DNA of 47,054 nucleotides from CAYJPA01 sp964371945 (GTDB lineage: Bacteria > Chloroflexota > Chloroflexia > Thermomicrobiales > UBA6265), in assembly GCA_964371945.1 (NCBI GenBank), contig CAYJPA010000046.1:1-47054 (forward strand), read 5' to 3'. Below are positions 8,711 through 16,192 of the stretch, piece after piece. Under the pieces are notes generated by a model that had not been told where the DNA came from, made no database searches, and saw only the letters and a program-made list of their open reading frames with translations. Positions within the stretch are counted from its first letter, which is position 1; each line of letters begins with the position of its first letter. Made by a program: the position numbers and the translations under genes.

Positions 8711-10262
8711 TCAGCCACTCGATCGCATGGAACGTTTCGAACCCGCCGGACGGAGCTCGCGGTCAAGCGCTGTTCCGGTGCGGACGACGATCTCGGGCAG
8801 AGCATCGATATCAGCGGTTGTGGTACGGAAATTGACAACGCAGGCACGCAACAGGAATGTTCCGTCAACTACGGCGTTCGAGATCAGAAACTTGCCCTCG
8901 TGCACCAACCGGAGGAGCAGCTCGCGATTGAGCTGGTTGAGATAGTCGTCTGTCTCCTCGATCCCCGGTTCGAGATCCGCCGGAACGAATCGGAAGGTCG
9001 TTATGCTGAGACCTTGCGTCCAGGCCTCGAGCTCCGGGCACTCAACGGCTCGATCAAAGAGCCGCCGGGCGACGGCGATGTCATCCCCGATCATCTGGAC
9101 ATAGCCGCTCTTGCCGACCTGACGGAGCGCAAGCCAGACCTTCAATGCGCGGAATCGGCGGCTATTCTCGGGTCCGATCTCATAAAGATTCACCGGCGCG
9201 GATTCCGCTCCGTCGCCGATGTAGTAATAGTCAGCGTGGGCGCTGAACGCCGCTGCTAGCGCGGCCGGATCTCGCACTAACGTGCAACCTGCATCGATCG
9301 GCGAGTAGAGCCACTTGTGCGGATCGATGGCGACGGAATCGGCCTCGCGCAATCCCATCAAATCCACGGGCGCATCGGGCACCGCGACCGCGGGAGCCCT
9401 GTAGGCGCCGTCCACATGGAACCAGATCCCATATTGGCGGCAAATCCGAGCGATTTCTGGCAGCGGGTCGATCGCCCCGGTGCTGACCGAGCCCGCCGTT
9501 CCCACGACCGCCATCGGTATGTGACCGGCCGCGCGATCGCCGTCGATCGCGTGCGCCAGTGCGTCGAGATCCATTGCCCGGTGCTCAGCGGTCGGAATCG
9601 AGCGCACTGAATCCTGTCCGAACCCGAACAGGTTGGCAGCGGCGTTCAACCAGGCGTGTGTCTCGGTCGAAGCGTAAATGCACAGCCGCCGGCCGCTTCC
9701 GTCCGAGCTGCCGAGCGTCCGCACGTCCCATGGCGCCCAAGCCTGACGCGCAACGAGGAGTCCGATGTAATTGGCCCACTGCCCGCCGCTCGACATGACC
9801 CCGCCCGCGCGCTCCGGATAGACCAGAAACTCTGCCAGCCAGCGTACGGTTTGTAGTTCGATCTCAGTCGCGAGCGGACTCAGGAGCCAAAGACCAAGAT
9901 TCGGATTGAGCGTCGAAACGACGAGATAGGCAAGCGCGCCAATCGGCGACGGCGACGCGGTGATGTAACCCAGAAATCGCGGATGACCGTTGAACGTGAG
10001 ATGGTCTTGCAGGAGCGCGAGCGTCTCCAGTACGAGCGTTGAAGGGTCTTCTCCGCCTTCGGAAAGCTTCGGAAAGCGGAACGGGGGAAAGCAGCGCACG
10101 GACCAGGTCTGGGCTTTTGCCGGGCGCCACCGGCCGGTCGGCCAGACCGGCAAGGAATTCGGCAAGCCGATCGATGAGAAGGTGGCCAAGGTCACGAAAT
10201 GCGTCCGGACGCATTTCGATCTGAGCATTACGGACTATAGATGCATCGTTCAGGGTCGTCAT
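8711..10262 (-). pseudogene. PLP-dependent group II decarboxylase broken by a 10-bp duplication
   Basis: An amino-acid decarboxylase of the aromatic-L-amino-acid/glutamate decarboxylase fold. The N-terminus starts at ATG 10262 (MTTLNDASIVRNAQIEMRP, AGGTAG upstream) and reads DLVRALLSPVPLSE. The rest lies in another frame: PSTLVLETLALLQDHLTFNGHPRFLGYI, the substrate/PLP segment FHVDGAYRAPA, and the Schiff-base lysine in VAIDPHKWLYSP. Two perfect tandem copies of TTCGGAAAGC (10058-10067, 10068-10077, plus strand) cause the shift. Deleting one copy gives VPLSEGGEDPSTLV in a single frame of about 510 codons. All catalytic motifs are intact, so the lesion is probably recent and could revert by slippage. 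Confidence 0.88.
10058..10077. repeat. Perfect 10-bp tandem duplication
   Basis: TTCGGAAAGC occurs twice head to tail with no intervening base inside the decarboxylase gene. The unit length is not a multiple of three, so gain or loss of a copy switches the frame on or off. Confidence 0.95.
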
Positions 10263-10281
10263 TCTACCTGATGACTTCTGA

Positions 10282-10578
10282 AAACATATCCAGCAATCCT
10301 ACTCGGTCGGATTCACCGTGCTCTTTCCGATCACCTTTTTGTCGAACGTCTTCGTCCCGCCGAGCAGGCTGCCGAGCTGGCCGCGACCAGTCGCCGAGTG
10401 GAATCCGGTCAGTGCGTTGACCGCCGCGACGCGCGATCTGTGGGGCAGCCCGAACCCGTTCGCGTCGTCTGGTTTCCCCGCCGAGCATCCCGTGCTGCTG
10501 ACCCTGATCTGGGTCGTGGTCGTAATCGGAATCTTCGCGCCGCTGGGCGTTCGCCGCTATCGCATGATGAGCCGGTGA
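10282..10578 (+). pseudogene. ABC-2 type permease, C-terminal fragment
   Basis: The last 98 codons of a DrrB/ABC-2 drug-exporter permease: VGFTVLFPITFLSNVFVPP, LRPVAEWNPVSAL-like text (here PSWPRPVAEWNPVSALTAATRDLW), PFASSGFPAEHPVLL, and a final membrane helix LTLIWVVVVIGIFAPLGVRRYR. The frame is closed upstream by TGA at 10279-10281, and the N-terminal five membrane spans and the ATPase gene are absent. It abuts the divergent decarboxylase start with only a 19-bp gap, suggesting a deletion junction near 10265-10285. Confidence 0.75.
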
Positions 10579-10687
10579 GAGAACGTGCACTTAGTAGCCA
10601 GTGGAGTCCTGTTCCACGGACAAAGCGCGTTTGCTTCCATAGAGGCGCCAATTCCACCGGTCAATCCTTTGGAGTTTCTTGCGTCCT

Positions 10688-10990
10688 CTATTCGAGTTGT
10701 CGCGACAGATGAAAGACCGCATCTGAGCGCTCAGGCAATATGCGGATGATCTCGATTTCACGACTGCCGATTTTGTAGAAGAGGATGTGATGTCCGACTG
10801 GGTGGGCACGCGGCCCAGGGCCAAACTAGACTGCCTCAATGCCGAGATTTGGATGATCGCCCAACAATCCGAAAGCCGCGTTCAGCTTTGCGCGGTAGTT
10901 TCGTCGTCCATGCACACCCCAATTTCGTTCAGAGAACATGAGGATGCCTTGCAGGTCTGATCGTGCACGAACTGAGAGATTGACTCTCAT
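10688..10990 (-). pseudogene. ParE/RelE-family toxin with in-frame amber codon
   Basis: The toxin of the first ParDE module, 100 codons starting at ATG 10990, directly after the antitoxin stop codon. It reads VNLSVRARSDLQGILMFSERNWGV and AKLNAAFGLLGDHPNLGIEAV, then TAG (10826-10828). It resumes in frame as GPGPRAHPVGHHILFYK and EIEIIRILPERSDAVFHL, the conserved ParE C-terminal strand and helix. A single point nonsense mutation is the only lesion. Loss of the toxin while its antitoxin stays intact is a common decay route for these modules. Confidence 0.82.
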
Positions 10991-11272
10991 TTAGGGACAG
11001 ATGTCGGGATCAGGAATGTCGCCGCGTCGCAATGCTTCGTCCACGTCACGGTCCAGTTCTTCCCAGAACTCTGGAGTGACTTCTATGACTTCACCGCGTT
11101 CGATTTGATCCAGCCCGATCTGTAGTTTGGCTCGGAGCGAATCGCGTTGACTCTCCCGCTCCTCGAGCAGTCGAACGGCTTCGCGGACGACGTCGACCGG
11201 GTCGCTGTAACGCCCGTTCTCGACCAGTTTGTTGATCGTCGCCTCGATGTCCGCCGGATAGGTAATGCTCAT
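10991..11272 (-). CDS. ParD-like antitoxin (module 1)
   Basis: A ribbon-helix-helix antitoxin starting MSITYPADIEATINKLVENG, followed by YSDPVDVVREAVRLLEERESQRD (the dimerisation and DNA-binding part) and an acidic toxin-binding tail (VIEVTPEFWEELDRDVDEAL). The family normally autoregulates its operon by binding the promoter. The start is ATG 11272 (an in-frame ATG at 11281 is also possible), behind AAGGAGCAGGAGA. It is paralogous to the antitoxin ending at 11692: the first 30 residues are nearly identical while the tails differ, as expected for partner specificity. Confidence 0.88.
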   Translation of the reverse strand: MSITYPADIEATINKLVENGRYSDPVDVVREAVRLLEERESQRDSLRAKLQIGLDQIERGEVIEVTPEFWEELDRDVDEALRRGDIPDPDICP

Positions 11273-11396
11273 GTCGATCATCTCCTGCTCCTTAGCCTAG
11301 CAGACAGGATTGCACTTCGGTAGCAGTACGATCAGTGAGTTGTGCAATATTCATGTCCGGCAAATTAGAGTATGCCTGTTCAACTCATATGTTTGA

Positions 11397-11705
11397 TCAA
11401 TCTTGAAAATAGTCACTGGGATCGACACGCTGATGCAATACGCGGAAAACCTCAATCTCTCCGACATTGACCTGGTAGTAGACGATATGACGTTCGACAG
11501 GCCGACTTCGCAGGCCTGAACGCAAATCATCACGTGCTTGTCCCATGTAAGGGTGTTCGAGGAGAAGTTCAACGGCCTGACTAATAAGCGACTCGTAATG
11601 ATCAGCTTGGTCTAATCCCCAAGTTGTTTCAGTAAACATCGCGATGTCTTCGAGGTCTTGTCGCGCCTGCGGTGTGAGGAGCAGTACGCGGTTATGGGCA
11701 AACAT
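11397..11705 (-). CDS. ParE/RelE-family toxin (module 2)
   Basis: The intact toxin of the second module. ATG 11705 gives MFAHNRVLLLTPQARQDLEDI, with DQADHYESLISQAVELLLEHPYMG, and the conserved end RSRPVERHIVYYQVNVGEIEVFRVLHQR. ParE toxins inhibit DNA gyrase and RelE toxins cleave mRNA; the sequence alone does not decide between them. The start overlaps the antitoxin end by 14 bp, so translation is coupled. A longer reading to 11726 is possible but less likely. Confidence 0.85.
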   Translation of the reverse strand: MFAHNRVLLLTPQARQDLEDIAMFTETTWGLDQADHYESLISQAVELLLEHPYMGQARDDLRSGLRSRPVERHIVYYQVNVGEIEVFRVLHQRVDPSDYFQD

Positions 11706-11973
11706 CGGGATTGGGCTGTTCACCATTCGCCGCTCGTCGTCGAGCCGACTGCCTCATCTCTTCTCGCAAAGCCGGCGTCCATTCGACGAGCTCGCCGCGA
11801 TCCGCTTGATCGATCCCGATCTGCAGTTTGGCGAGCAGCGCTTCGCGCTGGCTCTCGCGTTCTTCGAGCAGGCGGACTGCCTCGCGGACGACATCAATCG
11901 GATCGCTGTATCGCCCGTTCTCAACCAGTTTGTTGATCGTGGCCTCGATGTCTGCCGGATAGGTGATGCTCAT
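11692..11973 (-). CDS. ParD-like antitoxin (module 2)
   Basis: A 93-residue ribbon-helix-helix antitoxin: MSITYPADIEATINKLVENG, YSDPIDVVREAVRLLEERESQRE and the divergent tail LVEWTPALREEMRQSARRRA. It shares its N-terminal half and its 5' leader (including the CCTTAGCCTAGCAGACAGGAT block) with the antitoxin at 10991-11272. The shared leader contains CTGCT and AGCAG arms around the ribosome site, a possible operator. The gene overlaps its toxin. Confidence 0.88.
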   Translation of the reverse strand: MSITYPADIEATINKLVENGRYSDPIDVVREAVRLLEERESQREALLAKLQIGIDQADRGELVEWTPALREEMRQSARRRAANGEQPNPDVCP

Positions 11974-12119
11974 TTCAGTTGTCTCCTGCTCCTTAGCCTA
12001 GCAGACAGGATGGTCGTTTGACAGCGGTTTGATCAAAACATAGCGTGCGACTTAACAGCGACTCCGCCCCTGGGACCTTGCGGCCCAAGGGCGGTTTGAG
12101 TGCCAGTTGCCGCCGGCCA

Positions 12120-12285
12120 TTACGTGCTGGCGGCTTCGACGTTGTCCTTGTTATAGACCGTGAACGGGCCCATCAGGATCCTGCGTGCATCTACGTCCGG
12201 TCGGGTCGGGTTCTTGGTGATTGTGTAGTCGCCCATCCGGCCTGCTGTGAAGCTCTCGCCCTCAACACCCTGGATCGCGCCAATT
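12120..12285 (-). pseudogene. C-terminal remnant, probably of an ABC solute-binding protein
   Basis: About 55 codons ending in TAA at 12120-12122. The text GVEGESFTAGRMGDYTITKN, then RPDVDARRILMGPFTVYNKD and NVEAAST, looks like the terminus of an extracellular solute-binding protein. The frame is not open further upstream. The assignment rests on resemblance to binding-protein C-termini and is weak; the remnant status is clear. Confidence 0.4.
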
Positions 12286-12408
12286 TCATGCTAGGCGAAG
12301 GCAACTCGATGGGCAAGTGCTGATTCAACCGACAGACACCTCGATAACTGGGAGCTTGTTCCAAGCTGTGATTGCAGGCACCCCTAACTGAATCCAGAGA
12401 GCTGGCAT

Positions 12409-13110
12409 TTAAGGACCGAAACAGTAGAGTCGGAGGAGATTCGACGGGGCGACAAACAGTTCCCGCACCGAGTTGAACCTGGCTTCACGGCCCAGTTCAC
12501 GCCACCCCGATACCGTTTCTGGATGATCGGCCGAGCTCACGTGATGAAACGTGATATCCCACTCTTCCGGGGTGTGCGCACTCCACGCCGGTTTCTCTTC
12601 GTCCCAGCGGCGCAACCAACCCTCGCGATCCTCACCGTCCGGGCTCGTGTCCTCGTAAATCAGGAGCAGCCCCCGATCGCCAAGGATTCCCCGAATCTCG
12701 CGCATGACCGCCAGCTTGTCCGGCGATTCGAAGTGATGCAGCGACAGCCCAATCCAGGCGATGTCTGCCGGCTCCGGCCGTTCACGCAGCACGCCGGCAA
12801 AATCGCCCTGCTCCAGTGCCACCGGACAGTCGAGCGATTTCAGCGTTTCGCGTGCGATCTCGAGCGCGGCGCGCGATAGATCGATACCGCGGAAATGCGA
12901 AACTCGCGTTCCCTCGAGCGCCCTGATCGTCTCGCTGGCGTCGCCGCACCCAATATCGAGAAACCGGAATGGCGCGCGCTGTGCGATCAGGACTTCGCGC
13001 AGCGTCTCGTACGCCTCGCGGTGAAAGAGGTAGTTCTGATCGACCATCGTCCGGTAGATCTGCCGTTGCTGTTGGAAAAGCGCCTGCTTTGTGTCATCGA
13101 ACGGATTCAT
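12409..13110 (-). CDS. Class I SAM-dependent methyltransferase
   Basis: A 233-residue methyltransferase. Motif I is FRFLDIGCGDASETIRAL, the acidic end of beta-2 is HFRGIDLSRAAL, motif II is CPVALEQGDFAG, and IAWIGLSLHHFESPDKL with LLLIYEDTSPDGEDREGWL completes the Rossmann core. The C-terminus WRELGREARFNSVRELFVAP may gate the acceptor. The start is taken as ATG 13110 (MNPFDDTKQAL); the ribosome site is weak and the frame is open to 13230. The methyl acceptor is unknown. It lies between two gene remnants. Confidence 0.82.
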   Translation of the reverse strand: MNPFDDTKQALFQQQRQIYRTMVDQNYLFHREAYETLREVLIAQRAPFRFLDIGCGDASETIRALEGTRVSHFRGIDLSRAALEIARETLKSLDCPVALEQGDFAGVLRERPEPADIAWIGLSLHHFESPDKLAVMREIRGILGDRGLLLIYEDTSPDGEDREGWLRRWDEEKPAWSAHTPEEWDITFHHVSSADHPETVSGWRELGREARFNSVRELFVAPSNLLRLYCFGP

Positions 13111-13278
13111 TGCCGGACCAACCGGAACCCCAGTGATCACGGTCGGCCCTTCCAAACATCGAAGCTGAGCGAGATGCCGCAAGGCGGCGAGTATATCCGG
13201 AAACAGGAACCGCCCCTCGGCAGGCAGCACGGAACAGGACCCGACTCGAAGTTCTGTCGGATCACATGGGAAATGGAT

Positions 13279-13606
13279 TCAACAGTGAGTCCGCGGGCGA
13301 TTCAGTTCCAGGGCGATCTCTCTCGAGATCAGTTCGGCGACGGCATGGGGCACACCGTGCTTGGCGTCGTAGCCGGACGCGAAGAGTCGCGACCCGCGTT
13401 CAACGCCACCGGTCATCGACGAAATGAGGAGCGGCGCGCGGAGTCGCTTGCCGAAAAAGATCGTGCCGGGATCGACCTCACTGAAATTGAGCTCGGGCAG
13501 CGCGTTGTGGATGAAGCGATACCGGCGGAAGCCGGGGTCGGTGCCCAAACCGCGGACCTCCTGCTCCAGATTGATCTGGATGTGGTCGGTCTTGCGCTGT
13601 ACTATG
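13279..13606 (-). pseudogene. Type 2 isopentenyl-diphosphate isomerase fragment
   Basis: The N-terminus of a type 2 IDI (FMN-dependent conversion of IPP to DMAPP): QRKTDHIQINLEQEVRGLGT, YRFIHNALPELNFSEVDPGT and APLLISSMTGG, then an abrupt change to HGVPHAVAELISREIALEL. The latter loosely resembles the family's C-terminal helix, which would imply a large internal deletion (full length is about 350 residues). No ATG is seen at the expected start; ATA stands there. It is non-functional as read. Confidence 0.7.
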
Positions 13607-13667
13607 GTGACTGTTCCACTCCTGGGACGAGTACTCCGTCACGGTGCCTGCATGTGCGAATGAGAGG

Positions 13668-13692
13668 GGCGCCCGGGGATTCCCCGGGCGCC
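13668..13692 (-). terminator. Strong stem-loop terminator
   Basis: GGCGCCCGGGG and CCCCGGGCGCC form a perfect 11-bp stem around a 3-nt loop, 21 bp after the end of the DUF4397 gene. The downstream minus-strand sequence (CCTCTCATTC) is only mildly T-rich. Confidence 0.75.
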
Positions 13693-13712
13693 AGAATCTG
13701 GTGGTTGAGCGC

Positions 13713-14513
13713 TTACGTTGTTGGGGTCGCCATCTCCGGCGCGATGGTCGTGGAGGTCACGACCAGCACGGTGAGGGTGCCGTCGCCGGCCTGGCCGATC
13801 GCGTAAACGCTGTAGACGATGTCAGCGTCGAGCTTGACGCCCGGCAGATCGAGCGCAACCGTCTCCGTGCCGGCCAGCCGGACTTCGAGGTCATAGCTGG
13901 TGGCGGGAACGGTCAGGTAATCGCTCGCGGTTGGGAAAGCTAGATTCGGAACCAGGACATCGCCGCCCTTGACCGCGATATCGACCGCGGGCGCATCCGG
14001 AGATGTATGGATCACGCGAATGCGGGCCGAGTCGGCTTCCATGTCGCCGAACTTGCTCAGATTGACTTGATAGATCTGCGGCGTGATGTTTGCGAGTAGT
14101 CCGGTCGCGGCCACTTCGTATGCGGCGCCTTCTTCGAGGGTGACATCGGCGTCAATGACAGCAGTTGCGATCTCAGCGCCTTCGGCGGTCACCTGGACTT
14201 TATGGTCACCGGAGGGAACCGCGACCCAGCCCGAGGTTTCCCCAAACGCGAGACCCGAAAGAGCCTTCGCGCCGTCCAGATAAACATCAACCGCCGGCGC
14301 ATCCGGAGAAGCGTGGATCACGTTGATGCAGGCATCGCCCTCTTTGCCGATTCCGAGAGCGGTCACGCAATTGCCCATATCTGGCTTGGCTTCCGGGGAG
14401 GACATGGCGTCTTGAGCCGAAACTCCTCGTTGGGTCATGCCAAGCATCAACGCGAGCATCAAAAGTCCCGCAATGCCAAGCGCGCTAAAGCCGAACCGTT
14501 TCCGAGTTTGCAT
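13713..14513 (-). CDS. Secreted DUF4397 protein with two repeats
   Basis: A 266-residue exported protein. The signal peptide includes FGFSALGIAGLLMLALMLG and ends near GVSAQD. Two DUF4397 domains follow, each opening with an almost identical motif: INVIHASPDAPAVDVYLDG and IRVIHTSPDAPAVDIAVKG. Each is a small beta-sandwich also found in surface proteins of other bacteria. The start is ATG 14513 (AAGGAG 8 nt upstream); the GTG at 14522 lies too close to that site. The gene diverges from the B12-type regulator and shares a 21-bp palindrome with it, so it may be co-controlled. The ligand is unknown. Confidence 0.85.
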   Translation of the reverse strand: MQTRKRFGFSALGIAGLLMLALMLGMTQRGVSAQDAMSSPEAKPDMGNCVTALGIGKEGDACINVIHASPDAPAVDVYLDGAKALSGLAFGETSGWVAVPSGDHKVQVTAEGAEIATAVIDADVTLEEGAAYEVAATGLLANITPQIYQVNLSKFGDMEADSARIRVIHTSPDAPAVDIAVKGGDVLVPNLAFPTASDYLTVPATSYDLEVRLAGTETVALDLPGVKLDADIVYSVYAIGQAGDGTLTVLVVTSTTIAPEMATPTT

Positions 14514-14588
14514 CGAGTTCACTCCTTCAGTTGCGACGAATCGACGTCAAGTACTGTCCGCGCCGGTTTCGACCTAACCGGCTGTATA

Positions 14589-14609
14589 TAAATCTATAGT
14601 ATAGGTTTA
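14589..14609. promoter_or_regulatory. 21-bp palindrome, candidate MerR/CarH-type operator
   Basis: The arms TAAATCTATA and TATAGGTTTA flank one central G and match as inverted repeats with a single mismatch. It lies in an AT-rich island between the divergent DUF4397 and MerR/B12-binding genes. MerR-family dimers bind palindromes of this size, and CarH tetramers bind operators overlapping their own promoter. It is therefore the best candidate site for autoregulation. Confidence 0.6.
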
Positions 14610-14731
14610 GAATATGCAAGTGATCTCGCGTTCGATTCTCCGGGGGTCAAGATTGACGCGGGCACCAGCTGGAAAAACGTTGCCGCTGGAACCCGTGCGT
14701 GATACAAGCATCTCGACTGGAGGTTGAGATT

Positions 14732-15679
14732 TTGACGGAATCGAACGACCGCGCCGATCAGCCGGGCGGGCTCATACCCATCGGGAGCGTTGTTGCCCAA
14801 TTGCAGAGATCGTTTCCCGATGTCAGCCATTCCAGCCTTCGCTTTCTCGAGCGCGAAGGGCTGGTCGAGCCTGTTCGCACCCCGGGCGGCCACCGGCTCT
14901 ACCGGGCAAGCGATATCGCCCGGGTGCGCCAAATCAAAACGTGGCAAGCGCAGCGACTTTCGCTGGACGACATCCGGCTGAAGCTCGCGGACCTGCGGGA
15001 GCTGGAATCGCCGCTCGCGCTTGCCAACCAATTCCTCGATGTCGCTCTGCAGGGCGATCATTCAGGCGCCGCGAGACTGATCCTGCATGTCGACGAGCTC
15101 GGGATGCCGTTGACTGAGCTGTTTGGCAAAATCCTGCGTCCGGTCCTCTCTGAAGTCGGCGCCAGGTGGAGTCGGGGAACGCTCCTCGTCGGGCAGGAAA
15201 AGGAGATTTCCGAGCTCGTTCGCGATCTCATCGCCGAGCTCTCGTCGCACCACGCCGAGCCCGGCCCATCCGGTCCGGTGGTGGTCGCGGCATGCGTTGC
15301 CGGTGAGCTCCATGAGCTAGGGCTGCTCATGGTCGTTGGACTGCTGAGAGAGCGAGGCTGGCGGATGCATTACCTCGGTGCGGATGTCGATCCGCGGTTC
15401 CTACGCGAGGCGGTCCGGCTGCGGACGCCCTCGGTCGTCCTGCTTTCGGCCACCACGGAGGAACGCATACCGGCCGTGACCGCCGCGGTCGATGCCGTGG
15501 TCGACGAGCGCACGGTCGATGAGTTGCCCGTCGTTGTCGTGGGCGGCAAGGCGATCGTCTTCCATCATGAAACGCTTCGGAACTGGGGCGCGATTCCAGC
15601 AGTCGACGAGGGTCTCGACGATGTGCTGAACGCGGTCGAAGCTCGAACTGCTGAAGTCAGCGCCGAACCGGACTTATAG
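14732..15679 (+). CDS. CarH-like MerR regulator with B12-binding domain
   Basis: A 315-residue transcriptional regulator, probably cobalamin-dependent. Residues about 15-85 are a MerR winged helix (IPIGSVVAQL, SSLRFLEREGLVEPVRTPGG, HRLYRASDIARV). Residues 95-170 form the four-helix cap and 180-300 the Rossmann B12 domain with the ligand motif GELHELG (His194). In the cap the CarH signature W-x9-EH reads W146...E156-K157, so the histidine is replaced. The histidine expected beside the Trp, the light-state ligand in Thermus CarH, is serine. Start TTG 14732 is favoured by GGAGG about 9 nt upstream. The stop lies 2 bp before a UV-endonuclease-like gene, so the two form an operon. Confidence 0.85.
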   Translation: MTESNDRADQPGGLIPIGSVVAQLQRSFPDVSHSSLRFLEREGLVEPVRTPGGHRLYRASDIARVRQIKTWQAQRLSLDDIRLKLADLRELESPLALANQFLDVALQGDHSGAARLILHVDELGMPLTELFGKILRPVLSEVGARWSRGTLLVGQEKEISELVRDLIAELSSHHAEPGPSGPVVVAACVAGELHELGLLMVVGLLRERGWRMHYLGADVDPRFLREAVRLRTPSVVLLSATTEERIPAVTAAVDAVVDERTVDELPVVVVGGKAIVFHHETLRNWGAIPAVDEGLDDVLNAVEARTAEVSAEPDL

Positions 15680-15681
15680 AG

Positions 15682-16011
15682 ATGCGCATCTGGGATCTCC
15701 CGCCATCCGCGCTTTGCCGGCAGCATCTGCTGGGCGAGCATAGCGAGCTGCACGCGATGTGGGCAGTGCTGACAAAGGATAGAGTTGGCTACAGCCGCCA
15801 CCCGGAAACAATCCGCTGGCAGGGCAAGCTCCTCGCGCTCTATCTCCGCCACGATGAGCAAGTCGCGGAAATGGTCCGCCGCGGCTACCACCATCAAAGC
15901 CCACTCGATCGGCGGTTGGCAATCGGCGAGGAAATGCAGCGCGACTTCGTCGACTCCCCCGATGAACAGCGATCGATTCTTAAGTTGAAGGGATGCGGTT
16001 GCCGTGTTTAG
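15682..16011 (+). CDS. Pyrimidine-dimer DNA glycosylase-like protein
   Basis: A 109-residue protein beginning MRIWDLPPSALCRQHLLGEH with SELHAMWAVLTKDRVGYSRH, PETIRWQGKLLALYLRHDEQ and EMVRRGYHHQSPLD. This is the arrangement of the small T4 endonuclease V (Pyr_excise) group, which incises DNA at UV-induced pyrimidine dimers. The LLGEHSELHA helix corresponds to the QHLMAEYRELP helix of the phage enzyme, carrying the catalytic glutamate equivalent. It starts 2 bp after the CarH-like regulator and is surely cotranscribed, linking light sensing to UV repair. The C-terminus is cysteine-containing (KLKGCGCRV). The family call is from memory of the motif pattern. Confidence 0.65.
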   Translation: MRIWDLPPSALCRQHLLGEHSELHAMWAVLTKDRVGYSRHPETIRWQGKLLALYLRHDEQVAEMVRRGYHHQSPLDRRLAIGEEMQRDFVDSPDEQRSILKLKGCGCRV

Positions 16012-16192
16012 CTCCTTAACGACAAGCCGTTTCCCATCTGCCGTCATTTCATCGCCGTATTCGTCATGTTGAGGAACGAAACATCTCGCCGGCAGGACGA
16101 ACCAACTCGACGTCACGATGTCAGGTGACGTATCGCCCAAAATGATAGGCTGACCTCCGCGTAATTCTTCATCGATGCCGGGGAGGTTTCTC

